Assembly: GCA_035650955.1 (NCBI GenBank)
Contig: DASRGR010000003.1
Coordinates: forward strand, 1 to 64,000
Length of the DNA stretch: 64,000 bases
Reading direction: 5' to 3'
DNA from: Pseudolabrys sp035650955
Lineage (GTDB): Bacteria; Pseudomonadota; Alphaproteobacteria; Rhizobiales; Xanthobacteraceae
Shown: positions 59,359 to 64,000 of the stretch, piece by piece
Layout: each line of letters opens with the position of its first letter
Numbering within the stretch: the stretch's first letter is position 1
Translations under genes and position numbers: made by a program
Notes under the pieces: model-generated
Told to the model about the DNA's origin: nothing
What the model saw: the letters and a program-made list of their open reading frames with translations, nothing else
Databases searched by the model: none

Positions 59359-59991
59359 TCACGCCGGCATCGGCACCGGGCCCATGTCCTTCGGGACCCT
59401 GTAGCCTTTTTGCACGGCGGGCCGCGCCGCGATGGTTTCGTACCAGCGCCTGACGTTCGGATATTGTTTCAAATCGACAGTTTGCCACTCGAAGCGTGAA
59501 ATCCAGGGCCAGATGGCGATATCGGCGATCGAATATTGATCCGCCACAAATTCGCGGCCCTCGAGCCGCGTGTTAAGGACTTTGTAAAGCCGGTGGGCTT
59601 CTTTCAGATAGCGCTCTTCCGCGTAGGGTGCCTTGCCTTTGTTGTATTTCACGAAGTGGTGCACCTGACCGAGCATCGGCCCCGGTCCGCCCATCTGCCA
59701 CATCAGCCACTCGATCACGCGATATCGGCCTTCTCCCGCTTTCGGCATCAGCTTGCCGGTCTTGTCGGCGAGGTAGATCAGGATCGCGCCGGATTCCATC
59801 AACGCAATATTGGTGTCACGGTCGACGATTGCGGGAATGCGGTTGTTCGGGGCGATTTTCAGAAATTCGGGCGCGAATTGCTCGTCCTTGGAAATGTCGA
59901 TCGGGTGCACGGTGTAAGGCAGCCCGAGCTCCTCGAGAGCAATGGAAATCTTGCGGCCGTTGGGAGTGGTCCAGGTATAGAGGTCGATCAC
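59359..59991 (-). CDS. Glutathione S-transferase family protein (YfcG-like)
   Basis: A 210-residue protein with the thioredoxin-like N-terminal domain IDLYTWTTPNGRKISIALEELGLPY and the all-helical C-terminal domain (WLMWQMGGPGPMLGQVHHF, ADQYSIADIAIWPWI). The motif pattern, TTPNGRK, is that of the Nu-class YfcG/YghU group, which act as glutathione-dependent disulfide reductases. The GTG at 59991 with GGGGA upstream gives the typical start of these proteins; a TTG at 60006 is also possible. Confidence 0.92.
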   Translation of the reverse strand: MIDLYTWTTPNGRKISIALEELGLPYTVHPIDISKDEQFAPEFLKIAPNNRIPAIVDRDTNIALMESGAILIYLADKTGKLMPKAGEGRYRVIEWLMWQMGGPGPMLGQVHHFVKYNKGKAPYAEERYLKEAHRLYKVLNTRLEGREFVADQYSIADIAIWPWISRFEWQTVDLKQYPNVRRWYETIAARPAVQKGYRVPKDMGPVPMPA

Positions 59992-60018
59992 GGACGGTAT
60001 CCCCAAATTATGCCGGAG

Positions 60019-60101
60019 TCATGGCCGTGTCGTCCGGCCATTCACGTCTTGTGTGTAAGGGCAGTAACACGTGCATGCCCGGCGCAGGGCCGGGCATGAC
60101 G
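60019..60101. repeat. Compound palindromic intergenic repeat, copy 3
   Basis: GTCATGGCC (60019-60027) is complemented near 60093-60101 by GGGCATGAC with one mismatch, with ACGT-ending inner arms and a GCCCGG-CGCAGG-GCCGGGC hairpin (60078-60096). Same design as copies 1 and 2. It lies between the GST and aldolase genes. Confidence 0.7.
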
Positions 60102-60152
60102 TCTCAAATAGCGGACTTTGCGTGCGCCGTCACCGGGCGTATCGTAGGGCTG

Positions 60153-61175
60153 CTATGCCGCCTTCTTCTCCATGTCGGCCTTCCACTGACCGAGGGCGGC
60201 GAGGCCGTTCATTCTGGCGCGATGGGAAAAAGCGCGCTGAGCCGCGGCGACGTTTTCCGACTTGCCTCTCCATGTCGTTTGCGGTGCGTGCTGCAAGGCG
60301 CGGCCGTAAGAGAAAGTCAGCTTCCACGGCAGATTGCCGATCTTGTTCATAGCATCGAGGTGCGCTGTCGCGTCCTCGTCGCTCTGGCCGCCCGAGAGGA
60401 ACGCGATGCCCGGTACCGCAGCCGGCACGCACGCTTTCAGCAATTTTACGGTCTTCTCGGCAACTTCCTGTACGGATGCCTGCTTCGCGCACTTCTTGCC
60501 GGCAATGACCATGTTCGGCTTGAGCACCATGCCCTCGAGCGCAACGCGCTGGAAATAGAGTTCTTCGAACTGGATCTTCAGCACCAGCTCCGTGACCTGA
60601 TAGCAACGATCGATGTCGTGATCACCGTCCATCAGCACCTCGGGTTCGACGATCGGCACGATCCGGTTCGCCTGGCACAGCGCGGCGTAACGCGCGAGCG
60701 CGTGCGCATTCGTGCGGATGCAGGTGTAGGTCGGAATATCGCGGCCGATATCGATTACCGCCCGCCATTTCGCGAAGCGGGCGCCCTGGTCGTAGTATTT
60801 CGGCAGCCGTACCGGCAAACCGTCGAGACCGGCGGTTACAACTTCGCCAGGGCACATTGGCAAGGGCCTTGTTCCTTCGTCGACCTTGATGCCGGGGATC
60901 GACCCCGCGCTCCTGATCAGTTCAACCAACGGCGTCCCGTCTTTCGCCTTCTGCCAGATTGTTTCGTCGTACAGAATGACGCCGGAGATGTGCTTCATTC
61001 CTTCGGCGGAGCGGAAAAGCATTTCGCGGTAGTCACGGCGGGTATCTTCGGTTGATTCAACGCCAATCGCATCGAAGCGCTTCTTGATCGTGCCGGAGGA
61101 TTCGTCGGCAGCCAGGATGCCCTTGCCGGTCGCTACCATGGCCTGGGCGACTTTGTTGAGTTCATCGAGATTCAT
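60153..61175 (-). CDS. Fructose-bisphosphate aldolase, class I
   Basis: A 340-residue class I aldolase, which splits fructose 1,6-bisphosphate to GAP and DHAP using a lysine Schiff base and no metal. Motifs include GILAADESSGTI, IVPIVEPEVLMDGDHD and the Schiff-base region LEGMVLKPNMVIAG, then FLSGGQSDEDATAHL. It is the last gene of the tkt-gap-pgk-fba run (48 bp after pgk). Class I enzymes of this kind are common in Rhizobiales. Confidence 0.97.
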   Translation of the reverse strand: MNLDELNKVAQAMVATGKGILAADESSGTIKKRFDAIGVESTEDTRRDYREMLFRSAEGMKHISGVILYDETIWQKAKDGTPLVELIRSAGSIPGIKVDEGTRPLPMCPGEVVTAGLDGLPVRLPKYYDQGARFAKWRAVIDIGRDIPTYTCIRTNAHALARYAALCQANRIVPIVEPEVLMDGDHDIDRCYQVTELVLKIQFEELYFQRVALEGMVLKPNMVIAGKKCAKQASVQEVAEKTVKLLKACVPAAVPGIAFLSGGQSDEDATAHLDAMNKIGNLPWKLTFSYGRALQHAPQTTWRGKSENVAAAQRAFSHRARMNGLAALGQWKADMEKKAA

Positions 61176-61223
61176 GGCATTCTCCCTAGCATCCTTTCAG
61201 ATCGCCGGAGGCATTGTCGGACG

Positions 61224-62417
61224 TCATTTTACCCGCAACACCTCGACTCCAGGCAAGGCCTTGCCTTCGAGCCATTCCAGAAATGCGCCGCCTGCTGTTG
61301 AAACATAAGTCAGGCGGTCGGCCACTCCGGCGGTATTGAGCGCCGCGACCGTGTCTCCGCCTCCGGCAATCGAGACAAGCTTTCCTGCCTCGCTCAGTTC
61401 CGCCGCGGCCTCCGCGACCTCGATCGTGCCGTTGTCGAACGGTTCCATCTCGAACGCGCCAAACGGTCCGTTCCAGACCAATGTCTTTGAGCGGGCGAGG
61501 GCCGACACGACCTGCTCGATGCTGCGCGGGCCAATATCGAGAATCATATCCGCCGTATCCACATCATCGACATCGACGACGCGGGAAGGCGCATGCGCCT
61601 CGAATTTCTGCGCCACCACTGCGTCGGCGGGCAGCACGATGTCGCGCTTGGCTGCCTTCGCCTTCGCCATGATATTGCGCGCCGTGCCGGACAGGTCGGT
61701 TTCCACCAAGGATTTCCCGACCTTCTTGCCCTGCGCAAGCAGGAACGTGTTGGCCATGGCGCCGCCGATGACCAGGATGTCCACCTTGTCGAGCAGGTTG
61801 CCGATAAGGTCGAGCTTGGTCGAAATCTTGGCTCCGCCGACGATCGCGGTCAGCGGACGCTCCGGACGGTCGAGCGCGCGGGCAAGGGCTTCGAGCTCCG
61901 CCTGCATCGTCCGCCCGGCGTAAGCCGGGAGCTTGTGGCCAAGCCCTTCGGTCGACGCGTGCGCGCGGTGCGCCGCTGAGAACGCGTCGTTGACCCAGAT
62001 GTCGCCCAGCTTCGCCAGCGCGGCGACAAAGACAGGATCGTTCTTCTCCTCGCCGGCATGAAAGCGGGTGTTCTCGAGGCAGACAATATCGCCGGGTTTC
62101 ATTGCCGCCACCGCGTGCTCGGCCGCTTCCCCGATGCAATCGTCGGCGAATCCGACCGGCCGCTTGATGATTCGCGCGACTTCGGCGGCCACCGGCTTGA
62201 GCGAGTGTTTCGGATCCCGTCCCTTCGGGCGCCCGAAGTGCGAAAGCAGGATGACCTTGCCGCCCTTGTCGGCGAGTTCGGTGATTGCAGGCGCCGCGCG
62301 CTCGATGCGCGTCGCGTCGGTCACGATGCCGTTTTCGACCGGCACGTTCAGATCGACGCGAAGCAGAATGCGTTTGCCTTTTACGTCAACGCGATCGAGC
62401 GTTCGAAATCCAGCCAT
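61224..62417 (-). CDS. pgk: Phosphoglycerate kinase
   Basis: A 397-residue kinase of central carbon metabolism. Motifs are RVDLNVP, ILLSHFGRPKGRDPKHSL, ENTRFHAGEEKND, VNDAFSAAHRAHAST, VGGAKISTKLDLIGNLL and GGGDTVAALN. It starts 19 bp after gap, so the two are surely co-transcribed. The ATG at 62417 removes a non-conserved extension. Confidence 0.98.
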   Translation of the reverse strand: MAGFRTLDRVDVKGKRILLRVDLNVPVENGIVTDATRIERAAPAITELADKGGKVILLSHFGRPKGRDPKHSLKPVAAEVARIIKRPVGFADDCIGEAAEHAVAAMKPGDIVCLENTRFHAGEEKNDPVFVAALAKLGDIWVNDAFSAAHRAHASTEGLGHKLPAYAGRTMQAELEALARALDRPERPLTAIVGGAKISTKLDLIGNLLDKVDILVIGGAMANTFLLAQGKKVGKSLVETDLSGTARNIMAKAKAAKRDIVLPADAVVAQKFEAHAPSRVVDVDDVDTADMILDIGPRSIEQVVSALARSKTLVWNGPFGAFEMEPFDNGTIEVAEAAAELSEAGKLVSIAGGGDTVAALNTAGVADRLTYVSTAGGAFLEWLEGKALPGVEVLRVK

Positions 62418-62436
62418 CGCCGCCCCGAAGCGATCG

Positions 62437-63444
<1,008 letters not shown>

Positions 63445-63494
63445 GACTCACTCCCGGCTTAATTCATTCCTGCTACGGTATATATGGTGCCTGG

Positions 63495-64000
63495 TCACAT
63501 CTTCCCAAGTTTGGAAGATGCCGCATGCACGATTGCTTCTGCGGTAATTCCAAACTTCTTGTACAGTTCCTTGTATGGCGCGCTGGCGCCGAAAGAGTTC
63601 ATGCCGATGAATATGCCGTCGGAACCGATGATCGCGTCCCAACCTTCGCGTACCGCGGCTTCCACGCCGATCCTGATTTGCGAATTGCCGATGATGGCGC
63701 GTCGGTAACCTTCATCCTGTTCGAGGAAGAGCTCGAAGCAGGGGATCGACACCACGCGCGCAGCCGTACCGCGCTCCGCGAGAAGTCTCGCAGCCTCGAC
63801 CGCGATTGCGACTTCCGAGCCCGTCGCGAAGATCGACACGTCGGACCTGCCTTCCGGGCCGGCGATTTCGTAGGCACCGCGCGCGCAGATATTTTCGGCA
63901 TCGGACCGGTTGCGCAGCTGCGGGAGATTTTGCCGCGTGAGCGCGAGGACGCTTGGGCGGTTTTCCGACGCCAGGGCGAGTTGCCAACATTCGGCGGTTT
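63495..64000 (-). CDS. tkt: Transketolase, C-terminal part (cut by window edge)
   Basis: The last 168 codons of a transketolase. The C-terminal domain shows RQNLPQL (the TRQxLP motif), SIFATGSEVAIAVEAARLL, VVSIPCFELFLEQDEGYR and FGASAPYKELYKKFGITAEAIV, as in all bacterial transketolases. The N-terminal ThDP-binding part lies outside the window. It heads the glycolytic/pentose phosphate operon with gap, pgk and fba. Confidence 0.96.
   Translation of the reverse strand, partial: TAECWQLALASENRPSVLALTRQNLPQLRNRSDAENICARGAYEIAGPEGRSDVSIFATGSEVAIAVEAARLLAERGTAARVVSIPCFELFLEQDEGYRRAIIGNSQIRIGVEAAVREGWDAIIGSDGIFIGMNSFGASAPYKELYKKFGITAEAIVHAASSKLGKM

Overview
The window is chromosomal DNA from a GC-rich alphaproteobacterium. 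It is most likely a member of Hyphomicrobiales (Rhizobiales) in the Bradyrhizobium / Xanthobacteraceae area. The basis is a set of lineage markers: a GcrA-family regulator, an RcdA (DUF1465) protein with CtrA-type TTAA-N7-TTAA sites upstream, TrcR (DUF1013), DUF1192, the ispH-thrB-rnhA cluster, a tkt-gap-pgk-class I aldolase operon, orphan 'ABC substrate-binding' proteins, and Bradyrhizobium-like palindromic intergenic repeats. I saw no rRNA, tRNA, CRISPR array, intact insertion sequence or prophage.

Region 1 (1-27 kb) is accessory and mostly poorly characterised. It holds a truncated epimerase, a DUF1326/DUF2182 pair with Cys- and Met-rich possible metal sites, an orphan molybdopterin (CoxL/XdhB-like) subunit, an L,D-transpeptidase with a small membrane protein, a 55-aa Cys/Thr/Gly-rich peptide, a GcrA paralogue, and a ribbon-helix-helix-like protein. 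Further on are a class III cyclase fused to a formylglycine-generating-enzyme-like domain, two orphan solute-binding proteins, many small secreted or membrane proteins, a frameshifted DUF1906 gene, an AraC-TPR regulator facing a cupin gene, a DUF1624 membrane protein and a CadC-like regulator.

Region 2 (26.7-32 kb) is a compact efflux module: TetR regulator, RND adaptor lipoprotein, RND pump and a small protein. A consensus-like sigma-70 promoter overlapped by a perfect inverted repeat precedes tetR. A cobalamin-binding radical SAM gene follows, then about 1.1 kb without a convincing gene, a secreted VWA protein with a partner, and a zinc-ribbon-MBL protein.

Region 3 (38.8-64 kb) is core genome: trcR; ispH-thrB-rnhA (isoprenoid, threonine, RNA/DNA hybrid removal); a peroxiredoxin; a DsbD-like periplasmic protein divergent from yqgE; a membrane EAL/GGDEF protein; a quinone oxidoreductase divergent from DUF1192. 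A probable MmgR/suhB-type sRNA and rcdA follow, with CtrA-like sites. Then come rpmE, an ABC exporter, a GNAT gene with an OmpA/MotB-like plus MotA/ExbB-like pair, suhB, a Sel1 protein overlapping a ThiE-like gene, a large TPR protein, a GST, and the glycolytic/Calvin-type operon tkt-gap-pgk-fba, which runs off the right end.

All assignments come from reading the sequence and from family knowledge; no database search was run. Start codons were moved inward from the longest ORF where a signal peptide, domain start or Shine-Dalgarno sequence justified it.
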